The position numbers and the translations under genes were made by a program. DNA of 64,000 nt from Candidatus Brachybacter algidus (GTDB taxonomy: Bacteria; Bacteroidota; Bacteroidia; Chitinophagales; Saprospiraceae), in the NCBI GenBank assembly GCA_016711705.1, contig JADJSK010000001.1, positions 930,001 through 994,000 on the forward strand. The letters are read 5' to 3'. Positions 46,601 through 55,580 of this stretch are shown here, piece after piece. The notes below the pieces were generated by a model. That model searched no databases. It was not told where the DNA came from and worked only from the letters and a program-made list of their open reading frames with translations. Position 1 is the stretch's first letter; each line of letters starts with the position of its first letter.

Positions 46601-48675
46601 CAAAAGGGATTGCTTACGCATACTTGCATGGTGATGTAGGATTAGAACTAAGATTATTTGGAGTTCATGGTAAATTTAGCTTACTTGAATTTACCGCCGC
46701 GGCACAAATGAGAGCAGAATTACCTAATCCAAACTGGGTAAGAGGTGACTTTGCCATCAGCGGTAGTATTCTCAACGGTCTTATTAGTGTTAAGACCAAA
46801 TTTTCTCTTGAAGTTGGTGAAAAATGTGTGTGGGGTGATGGTACAGGATTGGAACTTCCCATGATTAATGAATTGCTTCCCGAAGATGGCACAAAAGATG
46901 TATCCGTATTCGAGGCACCACAAGCATCATTTAATTATCAGGTAAATATGCCGGGTGGCAACAAGACTTTTACTTTGAAAGATTTCAGCTCCGATCCAAA
47001 AGGGAAAAGCAGAAAGTTTAAATTAGTTTTAGAGAAGGTTGAACTTGCTAGAGGACTATCTGTCGTTCCTGGCAAATATCACTTGAATAATGAATATAAT
47101 GGGCTAACTTTCATAGCCGACAATTGGCAGGAAGGAGAAAAAGAATACAAATTTACAGTGGTGGTCAATGCATATGAAAAAGTGAGCGGAAGTTGGAAAT
47201 TGATCAAGAATGAACCCAAATTTATAAAATACACTACAGGTAAGCGTCCTGATTATATTCCGGAAGAGAATGTAGTAAGCGCTTTCCCTCAGTTGAGTCA
47301 GAGATATTATCTATCTGGTGATAATGATAAAGCTGATATTTATTTGGGCTCTGCTCAAGATGAACTTCTAGCTGTAAAAGAAGATGATAAGTACAAATAC
47401 ACCTTCAAAATGAGATTAACAAATCTGGAGACAAAAAATTCATTAGATTTTCCATTCACGCAAAATGGTAAGCACTTTAATTTCGCGATTCCAACTAATC
47501 TGCAAAAAGAAACAGTCTATCAAATAAGAATGATTAGAATCGCTACGCCGAAATCCAAGCCAGTAAATATCGCAAAGAATACAAAAAATGTATACAGAGA
47601 TGAAGATGGCAATGTGGTAGCAGCTCCAACCAAACCGGGAAATAAGATCAATGATAAAATGCCAATGGGAAACATACCTAATAATGGCGGTGGAGGTATT
47701 AATCCTAATTTTAATATTTCCTCAGGACAAATGGCTAGTTCTAGTAAACTCACCATTAAATACAATGAGGTAAAGGAACGCCAGGCTTCAGGAAAAGTAA
47801 TTGAAAAAGAATTATTCAAGTATTATTTCAGAACAAGTAAGCATAGCACGGCAGCTGAGAAATTTGGAAATGGATATAAAGTTGATAAGCTATCCGGCGA
47901 CCAAAGTTATCTCGGAAACATCACGATAAGAGGTACAAATTATACCTTTGGACATAGAGCAGTCTTCCCGCTACTGGTAGGTCAAGAAAACATGGATCTC
48001 TATGAAGCTTACGGATATTACAAAGAAAATTTTGATATCAAAGTTGAACCTCTAGCAAAACCAGAAGTAATCTGGGGCACTAACAGCTATTACAAAAATC
48101 TGGACAATCGAATTTACAATTACGGATATAAAGGCAGTAAGAATGCCACAGCAAATGGGCTAAAAGGTGATCGGTATTCTCAGGGTAATTATAGCTTCTT
48201 TGGTATCGACGACCAACTATTTTCAAAAAGGCCAATCGAAGCTATTAAAATGTGGAATGCAGCTACAGAGGGTCCTATAAATCTCAACGGTGATCAAAAA
48301 ATATTGGTACCAAAAGGAAAATTGTCTTCAAATGAAATAAATAAGGCAAAACAAGGACAGAAGATCGTAGAACAGAATCCTAAAAACCCTGTATTGCCTG
48401 TCAATATTTATTTGGGAGGAGTTGCATTAAACGATGCTGCATATGTATTCGAAAAACACAAAAACTATTGCTTTGATGACTATGTATTTGAATATAAAGA
48501 AGAAAAATGCATAAAATCATATGCAGTGCCTGCCTTGACATTTATGTTTACTTCAGGTGGATTTCCCAATAATAATCCATATAGTATGAATGCGGGAGAT
48601 GGAACGAAGTTTTCAATTAAATATGGATATTACGGCAACAATTCATATAAAAAAGAGCTGAATTTTAATCCGTAA
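43654..48675 (+). CDS. Main body of the giant secreted surface protein (~1,670 residues)
   Basis: A 1,673-residue open frame in the same frame as 42739-43491; coding sequence clearly starts before this ATG, just after the TAA at 43491. It has no signal peptide of its own. The sequence is beta-rich, with repeated amphipathic strands, Gly-rich loops and a central glycine-dense stretch (WGVGGLPIPGVGAIAFYGFGGGVYRNM). About residues 1,080-1,290 resemble a beta-sandwich module, and the rest to the end (NSYKKELNFNP) is of unknown fold. No T9SS tail, enzyme motif or membrane helix is visible. The intact gene would span 42739-48675 (1,979 codons). Probably a surface or periplasm-spanning structural protein. 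Confidence 0.75.
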   Translation: MLPGDDNACVSGCELPAPGNTSPYSTKINDTISIGKFAMIIKTINGNNGTGIIHIPFMKVNVAVDFTGLQVNTDKQAFGSSKAIAHVDGANLLDQATATDPNGTLQMTRDKYNEINNYVTQGNRLVSKFSPGMQEIGVPFAFDKNGLNLQIVGLIFTPTQGYLNSIFGYDLAESFGNEFVDFSKKGLCIRPNGYGIAPKFTLAADKVIALSDYVDLKFLKGDNTYMELDCDGIKAVKLSGEYLISREKLLPVENDKIVQGNSRVKVPFSVNVTEGANWMFNSTMVPSTFTVPDAQDFRFKVEDIVLDMHNNQNPTGLKFHPNHPFFGNNNPEWKGLYIGNVTVTFPDGFKKKDKNISFGVEDLMIDKTGFWARIESNNVLSISDGSVGNWQLSISTLSLNIEASALAGGSMEGDIKIPIAETGLGYTAAIQKGNNGTDWQFGITLQDNLEAKLWVAKLQLEEGSSVTIEKVNNVIKPIAILNGKISIGFDQSPNNQTPLSKLALNGIKFQELKVTGGNVKPEVDLAFVSLESQPEGMFSMNKFPINLTALSYDNGLKPGISFGLKVNLSKGTNAFEAETNIKVKAKWNGGAKEFEFEGIELQKIAIDCDLGVIAVKGSIDLYKDDPTYGTGFRGDMEATLKFASVAINATIQLGKIGPSDQPNETGSDYRYFFVDIGARWGVGGLPIPGVGAIAFYGFGGGVYRNMDRVNVEAVTNDKINNNQGPGTLKAGETRSGVIYTPKKGTFGFMASVTIGTTGEPTSFNADVKLTVQFNTDDFGITKLALEGDAFIMGPIADRDKRLLKVGIDIELDFEKPMFHAAVTIDGGFNQSALKVTVKASLTLHFEPGIWYVKLGEWTNDDEPWNDPKRIQVDIALGSQVVNVSLNFNAYFMMGTDIGDLPRSPLKVRQALGLNGNENPKAPNTKVYLGKGFAMGVGMKFDLNAKFFIFYANLEFILGADLLLSKSTVTCNGSSDYGINGWYAKGIAYAYLHGDVGLELRLFGVHGKFSLLEFTAAAQMRAELPNPNWVRGDFAISGSILNGLISVKTKFSLEVGEKCVWGDGTGLELPMINELLPEDGTKDVSVFEAPQASFNYQVNMPGGNKTFTLKDFSSDPKGKSRKFKLVLEKVELARGLSVVPGKYHLNNEYNGLTFIADNWQEGEKEYKFTVVVNAYEKVSGSWKLIKNEPKFIKYTTGKRPDYIPEENVVSAFPQLSQRYYLSGDNDKADIYLGSAQDELLAVKEDDKYKYTFKMRLTNLETKNSLDFPFTQNGKHFNFAIPTNLQKETVYQIRMIRIATPKSKPVNIAKNTKNVYRDEDGNVVAAPTKPGNKINDKMPMGNIPNNGGGGINPNFNISSGQMASSSKLTIKYNEVKERQASGKVIEKELFKYYFRTSKHSTAAEKFGNGYKVDKLSGDQSYLGNITIRGTNYTFGHRAVFPLLVGQENMDLYEAYGYYKENFDIKVEPLAKPEVIWGTNSYYKNLDNRIYNYGYKGSKNATANGLKGDRYSQGNYSFFGIDDQLFSKRPIEAIKMWNAATEGPINLNGDQKILVPKGKLSSNEINKAKQGQKIVEQNPKNPVLPVNIYLGGVALNDAAYVFEKHKNYCFDDYVFEYKEEKCIKSYAVPALTFMFTSGGFPNNNPYSMNAGDGTKFSIKYGYYGNNSYKKELNFNP

Positions 48676-48725
48676 AAAAATTGAAGTATAAGTAATTTAA
48701 TTTCTAATTATTTTAAAAAAAATAA

Positions 48726-50807
48726 ATGAAGTATAATAATATAATAATCCTGATTTTAATGGTTGTAATGGGCGGAAATATTTTGGCTCAAAACGAAATT
48801 CCTCAAAATCAGCTAAGTGATACAGCCAGAATTAGAAGTCATGGAGCCACCAGTAGGGCAACTAATGATAGAATCATTCTTAGATGGGCTCCTTCTGATT
48901 TTAATTATTGGGATATGGGCAACACATATGGTTACAATATTGAAAAAATCGCTTTTAAGTCAGATCCTTTCAATACAGCAATTGAAAATGCCAATGAGGA
49001 TGTGACATGGAGAAAAATAACTGAAACTCCTTTAAAACCATGGACACTTGATCAGTATAAAGTAGCTTCAAAAGATACCACAAATAAATATTTGGGTGTA
49101 GCGATGGAAATGCTTTATGGAGAAATCTATGGTAACAAAGATGTCCTAAAAGGCGAAAATATGGCTAATGCAATGAATGAGCAGCAAAATAAACATGCTT
49201 ATGCTTTAATGGCAGCTGACCTTGATGCTCCTACTGCACTTAGCTTGGGGTTGAGATTTGAAGACACTGATGTCAAACCAGGGATTTTTTATTTATATCG
49301 AGTTACAATTGCTCATATTGATCCAGAATATCCAACAGATACTTCTGAAATATACGTGGATTTCAGCAAAAAATACAAACCACAGCCTGTCACAAATATG
49401 TGGCAGGAAGCTGGTGATGGTGAAGTACTGATCTCATGGACAAGAACGAATCAATCAGCTTTCTCAGCTTATGACATCGAAAAATCAGAAGATGGTAAGT
49501 CTTGGAAAAAATTAAACAAACGCCCCTATGTCAGCAGTTTCGAAAAGAATGAAAAAGCATTTATTTATGTAGATTCTATGGTAGTTAATAATAAAAACTA
49601 TTCTTACAGACTCAGAGGATATACTCCTTTTGGTGATCAGGGCCTTTATTCTGAAATCATTAAATCAACCCCCATAGACCTTACTCCCCCGGCACCTGCA
49701 TACAGCATCAAAGCCTCAGATAATGGAGGCGCAGTTAAAATCGAATGGGAAGCAACTCCAAACGAACCGGATTTTGATGGATTCTATGTAGGACGCAGCG
49801 GTTTGCCTACTGGAGGTTTTGTCAAAATCAGTAAAAAACTCGACAAAAAAGAAAGGGCATTTATTGACTTCCAGGCCAATCCACTTGAAGACAATTATTA
49901 TGCCATATTTAGTGTAGATAAGTCAGGTAATGAATCAATGAGTTATGTTGATTTAGGTTATATAGTCGATAGCTTACCTCCAGAGCCTCCTACAGGAATG
50001 AAAGGTTCTATCGATACTTCCGGGTTAGTCATAATATCATGGAATAGAGGTCCAGAAGCTGATATCATTGGATACAGAGTTTATTGGGCAAATGATACAT
50101 TGGCAGAATTCTCTCAACTTACCGGTGAGGTCTTTGCAGGAACAATCTATGGTGACTCAATTAATATTAAGACCTTATCAGAATATGCTTATTACAAAAT
50201 TGTAGCAGTAGATCATAGGTATAATCACAGTCAATACAGCAAGATACTAAAGTTACAAAAACCGGATATCGTGCCGCCTGCTGCACCACTTATCTCTAAG
50301 TATGAGCAAGGACAACTTACCGTCTCTTTCTCCTGGATCAATAGTTCTTCCGATGATGTGGTCAACCATACGCTCGAAAGGAAGTTTGAAAATGAGGAAT
50401 GGAAAAAAATGGCTGTATTCACTAAAAATGAAAAGGAATATACTGATAAAGGCTTATTAGCAGGAAAATCATATGCCTATAGAATAGTGGCTTTGGATGA
50501 TGCCGGAAACAAATCAATTTCTAAGGATTTGGAAATAACTGCAGTGGACCGTGGGAAACGTGAGAATATTCAAGGATTTAAAATAGTAACTAACAATGGC
50601 AAGTCTATGCTTGAATGGAAATACGAGCAAAAAGGGAATTATGTTTTTGTGGTTTACAAACAAAATTCTTCGAAAACAGGTTTTGATCCAATTGGCCGAT
50701 TAAAAAACACGGAAAAAACTTATCAGATCCAGAATGTTAACGATGTCTATGGTATTAAAGCAATTTATAGTGATGGAGGAGAAAGCAAAATGGAGACTAC
50801 CAATTAA
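48726..50807 (+). CDS. Secreted protein with several fibronectin type III domains
   Basis: A 693-residue protein with a signal peptide (to about residue 22, GNILAQ). After an N-terminal domain of ~200 residues (TNDRIILRWAPSDFNYWDMGNTYGYNIEK, itself FN3-like), at least four FN3 repeats follow, marked by GEVLISWTRTN, GAVKIEWEATPNEPDFDGFYV, LVIISWNRGPEADIIGYRVYW and LTVSFSWINSSSDDVVNHTLE, separated by Pro-rich linkers (TPPAPAYS, LPPEPPTG). No T9SS tail is seen. It lies 50 bases after the giant protein gene and ends at a terminator, so barrel, giant protein and this gene form one unit. Probably an adhesive or scaffold partner. Confidence 0.82.
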   Translation: MKYNNIIILILMVVMGGNILAQNEIPQNQLSDTARIRSHGATSRATNDRIILRWAPSDFNYWDMGNTYGYNIEKIAFKSDPFNTAIENANEDVTWRKITETPLKPWTLDQYKVASKDTTNKYLGVAMEMLYGEIYGNKDVLKGENMANAMNEQQNKHAYALMAADLDAPTALSLGLRFEDTDVKPGIFYLYRVTIAHIDPEYPTDTSEIYVDFSKKYKPQPVTNMWQEAGDGEVLISWTRTNQSAFSAYDIEKSEDGKSWKKLNKRPYVSSFEKNEKAFIYVDSMVVNNKNYSYRLRGYTPFGDQGLYSEIIKSTPIDLTPPAPAYSIKASDNGGAVKIEWEATPNEPDFDGFYVGRSGLPTGGFVKISKKLDKKERAFIDFQANPLEDNYYAIFSVDKSGNESMSYVDLGYIVDSLPPEPPTGMKGSIDTSGLVIISWNRGPEADIIGYRVYWANDTLAEFSQLTGEVFAGTIYGDSINIKTLSEYAYYKIVAVDHRYNHSQYSKILKLQKPDIVPPAAPLISKYEQGQLTVSFSWINSSSDDVVNHTLERKFENEEWKKMAVFTKNEKEYTDKGLLAGKSYAYRIVALDDAGNKSISKDLEITAVDRGKRENIQGFKIVTNNGKSMLEWKYEQKGNYVFVVYKQNSSKTGFDPIGRLKNTEKTYQIQNVNDVYGIKAIYSDGGESKMETTN

Positions 50808-50867
50808 ATTCCATAGCATTATATAATGAATCAAAAAGAAACTAATATTAAATAATCCCATATTTAT

Positions 50868-50900
50868 CCGGCCTGTAACTAATCCTGCAGGCTGGTTTTT
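50868..50900 (+). terminator. Rho-independent terminator closing the giant surface-protein cluster
   Basis: Stem CCGGCCTG/CAGGCTGG (one G-T pair) with a 12-base loop and five T, 60 bases after the FN3 gene stop. Confidence 0.75.
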
Positions 50901-50957
50901 CTATTTTCACTAATAATTAATCATAATTTATACCTTTATACAAACTGAAATAATGTT

Positions 50958-53819
50958 TTGACAAAAATTCAATCATATCTTTTATTAAGCATGATATTTC
51001 TGCTGCCGGATTTAACTTCGGCTCAAAAGAGTAGAAGTGAATTCGAATATCTTAGTTCGAATGACGGCCTAATTCAAAACCACGTTTTCAGTATTAATCA
51101 AGATGAATATGGTTTCATGTGGTTCTGCACCCAAGGTGGCCTTTCTAAATATGATGGATTTACATTCACCAACTTTATTCACCTGGAGGATGATAGCACC
51201 ACCATTTCTAATTCATTTGCTGACAGGTTTTTGATAGATAAAAAAGGTAATTATTGGGTCACAACTTATCGTGGGTTCAATAAGCTGAATCGGAAAAAAG
51301 GAACATTTAAGCGATATATTCATGATGATAATGATGTGTATAGTCTATATAATAACCAGACAAAAGGTATGGTGGAAGATAAAGATGGTCATATATGGAT
51401 AATCCATTCAAAAGGTGTTGATGAATTCGACCCAGTCACAGAAAAGTTCACACATTATCTGCATAAAGACTTCGGTGTAGCGCGCTATACCGGAGATATA
51501 TCAATCGCTCCTGATGGAAATATATGGGCACTCGGACTTAATGGACTTTACAAAGTAATGCGTAATGAAAAAATACTCAAATCTTATGGAGAACCATTCT
51601 TTAAATCTTCTTCCAGCCTTGAAGGAAAAGCAATCTACTGTGAGGAAGATGGGATAATATGGCTAGGATATAATAATGGTCTTGCTACTTTTAATCCTAA
51701 AACCGAGAAATTTACTCCATTAAAAGTTGAAGGTCAAGACAGGCACATTACTGCAATAATGAAGTATTCTATGGGAACCTTGGCGTTGGGCACAATGAGT
51801 GATGGCTTATTAATTTATTCTCCATTAAAAGATAAAATCCTTACCCATTTCCGATATTCTCCATCTGATCCAAAAGGACTAATGGGTTCTTCTATATATT
51901 CATTGTACACAGACAAAAATAAAAACTTGTGGGTGGGACTATTTTCTGGTATTAATCGCTTTAATTATCATACACAGCGTTTTAGAGTTCTAGAAAATGA
52001 GGATGGTATTAATAATCTTAAAAATTATACCCTTTTGGTATATCAGGACCCACAAGGTCTATACTGGTTTAATACCATGGAAGGACTTTTCCTGCGCAAG
52101 GGTCTTTATGAAGATTATATTAATTTCCTTAAACCACCTTTATTTTCAGAAGGTTTTAACGATGTAAAATGCATTGAAGGTGATTCTCTGGGTAGGACAT
52201 ATATGTATATTAGGTTAAATGGATTGTATCTTTTGGATAATGAAAAGATGCGCTTTAACAAAATTGGCAAAGGAGATGTGGTTACTAGTGGGGCAGTGAA
52301 TAGAATGCATACGGATGTTAACAAGATCAATACCCTTTGGCTTGGTTCTAATGAAGGTTTGTGCAAGTTTGACAAGATTACTCAGGATACATTTTGGTAT
52401 AGGCCTACTCTATTGAACACCGAACTTACTTCTAATTCAGTTAGCTATTTTACCCAATTTAATAATGGAAAAATTGCCTTTAGTTCATCAGGCAAAATAT
52501 GTCTTCTGGATCCTGTTTCAAAAAAGATAGAAGTACTTCCATTAAAGGAAAAATTGAAAGGAACTATGCGCGGCATTTATGTCAATAAAAATATACTTTG
52601 GATAGCTACCAACACCAATATATATACATATGATCCAGCCAGAAAGACACTAAAAATATTATATGACAAAAATAGTAAAAGTCCACTTAAAAGTGATGGA
52701 ATCCAAATCGATAAAGATGGTATTGCCTGGAATACCCATGATAAATATATTCAAAGGATTAATTCTACTACAGATGAAGTAATAAGTTACCAAACAGAAG
52801 ACGGATATATCAATGGAAGCGGCGCAACTTCTTTGGATGGGGATATTATGTTTGCTGGCACATCAGGTGCACTTTTTATATCACCGGAACATTACTATAA
52901 AGACACCTCTGCTCCAAAAGTTATTTTTACCAGACTTGACATAGCTAATGCTGAAGTAAAGTTTGATGAGCAACATGAATTTATTGATCAGATAAAATTA
53001 AATTTTTCCGACAAAGTATTTACAATTCATTATGCAGCGTTGCACTTCATCCTTCGCGATCATATTAAATACAGGTATCAATTAGTCGGATTTGATCAAA
53101 AGTGGATGGATGCAGGTGAAAAAAGATCTGTTACATATACGAATTTAAGACCCGGAGATTACACTTTGATGGTAGAAGCTATAAATGAAGATGGCATTAA
53201 GTCGAAAACTCCTTTAATTCTTAAGGTTAATATTAAAGCACCCTTTTATCTTACCTATCCATTCTATATACTTGTAGCCGGATTTATTGCATTCCTCATT
53301 TATCTATATATCAGAGTTGAAAAAAAAGCAGCAAAATTCAATAAAGAAAAAGAGTTGGCAGAGCAGAATGCAGCATATAAAAGTCTCTTTTTAGCCAATA
53401 TGAGCCACGAAATAAGAACACCTATGAACGCTATCATCGGTTTAAATAGATTGCTATTAGACACCCCACTCAACCAAAAACAAGATCAATATGTCCACGC
53501 CATACACTCTTCAAGTGAAAATCTCTTGTGGATAGTAAATGACATTCTGGATCAGGCAAAAATAGAAAGTGGAAGGTATACTATCAATAATAAACCCTTC
53601 GAACCGCTGATGATTATATCACAATTACATACACTATTCGATTTTAAAGTCAAAGAAAAAGATCTTGAATTTAATATTTCAACTTCTGGTGAATTGCCAA
53701 ATAAGCTCATGGGTGACCAAGTCAGGTTATTTCAGATCCTGACAAATTTGATCAGCAATGCAATTAAATTTACGAAGCAAGGAAGCGTAACACTTTTATA
53801 TGAATGCAACACCTGTTGA
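50958..53819 (+). CDS. Hybrid sensor histidine kinase, N-terminal part (frameshifted)
   Basis: 953 residues: signal peptide (TTG start 50958, to LTSAQ), then ~14 regulator-propeller blades of the form DEYGFMWFCTQGGLSKYDG, DKKGNYWVTTYRGFNKLN, DKDGHIWIIHSKGVDEFDP, a Y_Y_Y domain (YRYQLVGFDQKWMDAGE...YTNLRPGDYTLMV), one membrane helix (YPFYILVAGFIAFLIYLYI), a coiled linker, and HisKA with the phospho-His in ANMSHEIRTPMNAIIG. HATPase begins (ILTNLISNAIKFTKQGSVTL) but the frame breaks into ECNTC-stop. The rest continues in the +1 frame at 53800. This design senses a periplasmic ligand directly; the nearby surface cluster may be its target. Confidence 0.88.
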   Translation: MTKIQSYLLLSMIFLLPDLTSAQKSRSEFEYLSSNDGLIQNHVFSINQDEYGFMWFCTQGGLSKYDGFTFTNFIHLEDDSTTISNSFADRFLIDKKGNYWVTTYRGFNKLNRKKGTFKRYIHDDNDVYSLYNNQTKGMVEDKDGHIWIIHSKGVDEFDPVTEKFTHYLHKDFGVARYTGDISIAPDGNIWALGLNGLYKVMRNEKILKSYGEPFFKSSSSLEGKAIYCEEDGIIWLGYNNGLATFNPKTEKFTPLKVEGQDRHITAIMKYSMGTLALGTMSDGLLIYSPLKDKILTHFRYSPSDPKGLMGSSIYSLYTDKNKNLWVGLFSGINRFNYHTQRFRVLENEDGINNLKNYTLLVYQDPQGLYWFNTMEGLFLRKGLYEDYINFLKPPLFSEGFNDVKCIEGDSLGRTYMYIRLNGLYLLDNEKMRFNKIGKGDVVTSGAVNRMHTDVNKINTLWLGSNEGLCKFDKITQDTFWYRPTLLNTELTSNSVSYFTQFNNGKIAFSSSGKICLLDPVSKKIEVLPLKEKLKGTMRGIYVNKNILWIATNTNIYTYDPARKTLKILYDKNSKSPLKSDGIQIDKDGIAWNTHDKYIQRINSTTDEVISYQTEDGYINGSGATSLDGDIMFAGTSGALFISPEHYYKDTSAPKVIFTRLDIANAEVKFDEQHEFIDQIKLNFSDKVFTIHYAALHFILRDHIKYRYQLVGFDQKWMDAGEKRSVTYTNLRPGDYTLMVEAINEDGIKSKTPLILKVNIKAPFYLTYPFYILVAGFIAFLIYLYIRVEKKAAKFNKEKELAEQNAAYKSLFLANMSHEIRTPMNAIIGLNRLLLDTPLNQKQDQYVHAIHSSSENLLWIVNDILDQAKIESGRYTINNKPFEPLMIISQLHTLFDFKVKEKDLEFNISTSGELPNKLMGDQVRLFQILTNLISNAIKFTKQGSVTLLYECNTC

Positions 53820-54495
53820 AGAGGATAAAACAAAACTCAATTTTGAGATTAGTGACACAGGCATTGGCATACCGGATGACAAACTTGAAAGCATCTTCGA
53901 AAGTTTTAAACAGGTCAATGAATATGAAACTGTGGGAAATCAGGGAACAGGATTAGGACTCAGTATCGTTAAAAATCTTGTTGAACAATTAGGAGGCAAT
54001 ATCAGGGTTTCATCAACTCATGGAACAGGTTCAAAATTTCACTTCGACCTAATATTTGAGAATGCTGCTGTTCATCTAACGGAGATAGGGAAGGAAAAGC
54101 AAAAGCCATTACCCAAAGGTCTCCGAATACTACTCGTCGAGGATGCACCTTTAAATCAATTGGTCGCGGTAGAGTTGCTAAAAAAATACATTGTTCATGG
54201 CATGACTGATATTGCAGAAAACGGTTTATTCGCAGTCGAAAAAATAAAAAGCAAAAATTACGACCTTGTCCTGATGGATGTTAAGATGCCTGTAATGAAT
54301 GGTATTGAAGCCACAATTTCAATCCGCAACATGGAAGACGAATACTTTAAAAACATTCCTATAATTGGGCTTACAGCCAATGCAATTCCGCAGCAGATTA
54401 GAGAATGTATTAATAGTGGAATGAATGATTGTATTACCAAGCCTATCAATGCTGATGAATTGGTAAATAAAATTTCCAAATATTTCAATCCATGA
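53800..54495 (+). CDS. Hybrid sensor kinase, C-terminal part: HATPase end plus receiver domain
   Basis: 231 residues in the +1 frame relative to the kinase N-terminal part. It resumes the ATPase domain (LNFEISDTGIGIPDDKL is the G1 box, GTGLGLSIVKNLVEQLGG the G2 box) and then carries a receiver domain (RILLVEDAPLNQLVAVELL, phospho-Asp in LVLMDVKMPVMNG, Lys in CITKPIN). The ATG at 53800 is inside the upstream frame and is not a natural start. Removing one base near 53805 (GAATGC to GAAGC) would give one continuous protein. Ends in an ATGA overlap with the HPt gene. Confidence 0.85.
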   Translation: MNATPVEEDKTKLNFEISDTGIGIPDDKLESIFESFKQVNEYETVGNQGTGLGLSIVKNLVEQLGGNIRVSSTHGTGSKFHFDLIFENAAVHLTEIGKEKQKPLPKGLRILLVEDAPLNQLVAVELLKKYIVHGMTDIAENGLFAVEKIKSKNYDLVLMDVKMPVMNGIEATISIRNMEDEYFKNIPIIGLTANAIPQQIRECINSGMNDCITKPINADELVNKISKYFNP

Positions 54496-54824
54496 TAGAT
54501 ACCAGCCTTTTAAGATCATTATTTGAAGATGAAGCGCTCGTCAAGAAATATCTGGCTGTATTTCGTCAAGATGTCCCTTTGTCCATGTCGGATATGAAGA
54601 GCTCCATTTTAAACCAGGATTGGGAGCATACCTCAATAATTGCGCATAGTCTTAAAAGTCAACTTCAATATCTCAATGAAACTCAAGCTTCTGAAACGGC
54701 TCTTTCTATTGAAAAAATGTGTGAAACAGGACTAGAACCTGATTTAGAAATACTAACAAGTGAAATCAAAACATTGGAAAATTCTCTGCAGAACATATTT
54801 AAAAATCTTGATGAGGTGCTCTGA
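54492..54824 (+). CDS. Histidine phosphotransfer (HPt) protein
   Basis: A 110-residue all-helical HPt domain. The phospho-accepting His52 is in the motif IIAHSLKSQLQYL; an N-terminal helix pair (LLRSLFEDEALVKKYLAVF) and a C-terminal helix pair complete the bundle. It passes phosphate from the hybrid kinase receiver domain to a response regulator. The ATGA overlap with the kinase gene supports this. The OmpR-type regulator at 55567-56268, on the opposite strand, is a possible next partner but has no direct evidence. Confidence 0.87.
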   Translation: MIDTSLLRSLFEDEALVKKYLAVFRQDVPLSMSDMKSSILNQDWEHTSIIAHSLKSQLQYLNETQASETALSIEKMCETGLEPDLEILTSEIKTLENSLQNIFKNLDEVL

Positions 54825-54845
54825 AAAATAAAGTCAGAAGTTAAA

Positions 54846-55248
54846 AATTAGAAATTAGAATGAGCTCCGGAACATAAGTTGTGGTTGAGATCAATGTTGT
54901 ACTTCCAAATCATCCGTTTTGCTCAAAAAAAATTAGAAATTAGAAGGTAGAAATTAGAATGAGGCTTTGGAACATAAGTTGTGGTTGAAATCAAGTTTGT
55001 ACTTCCGAATCATCCGCTTTGTTCAAAAAAAATTAGAAATTAGAAGGTAGAAATTAATATGAGCTGCTGAACATAAGCTGTAGTTGAGATCAAGGTTGTA
55101 CTTCCGAATCATCCGATTTGCTCAAAAAAAATTAGAAATTAGAAGGTAGAAATTAGAATGAGCTGCGGAACATAAATTGTAGTTGAGATCAAGGTTGTAC
55201 TTCCGAATCATCCACTTTGCTTATGAAAAATTAGAAAGTAGAAAGTAG
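54846..55248. repeat. Four tandem ~100-bp repeats seeded by ATTAGAA heptamers
   Basis: The word GAACATAA recurs at 54870, 54970, 55069 and 55168 (periods 100, 99, 99). Each unit runs: in-phase heptamers (attagaa, attagaa, ggtagaa, attagaa), TGAGCTGCGGAACATAA, TTGAGATCAAGGTTGTAC, TTCCGAATCATCC, then an A run. No coding frame persists. It follows the HPt stop by about 20 bases within the 742-bp gap 54825-55566. Confidence 0.92.
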
Positions 55249-55334
55249 TTCATCTGTAACACTTTGCTTCCAAAATCAAAAAGATAACTTAAATAAGGTG
55301 AAATGTGATATGTAAAATGTCGATTAGCACAATA

Positions 55335-55369
55335 TCCCCTTCTGCAAGAGGGGGCCAAGGGGAAGTCTT
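55335..55369 (+). repeat. C-rich REP-like hairpin, family 1
   Basis: TCCCCTTCTGCAAGAGGGGG forms a hairpin of about four to five pairs, followed by CCAAGGGGAAGTCTTTG. The same arrangement occurs at 59541 and, in reverse, at 3916. Confidence 0.65.
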
Positions 55370-55487
55370 TGATTCGTTACAGTTTTTATCCATATAAAAT
55401 TTTGATTTACAGCAAATTAAAATTAGTTATATAGAAGAATGAGGTTCCTGAAGATTACTTAATACCCAAATCTAGGAAGTAAGCTCC

Positions 55488-55580
55488 ATTACTGATTACT
55501 GATTACTCATTACTGATTACTGATTACTGACATACTGATATACTGATATACTGATATACTATAATACTACTGACCACTAA
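55488..55580. repeat. Heptamer array GATTACT passing into a 9-bp array (TGATATACT)
   Basis: Six ATTACTG units in phase, then three TGATATACT units (period 9), ending ctactgaccactaat. The unit and the edge word match 21331-21400. The array overlaps the last codons and stop of the minus-strand regulator gene. Confidence 0.85.

Noticed and set aside
53795..53825. Programmed ribosomal frameshift in the kinase
   Set aside because: No slippery heptamer or strong downstream stem is visible at the junction; a one-base error or mutation is simpler.
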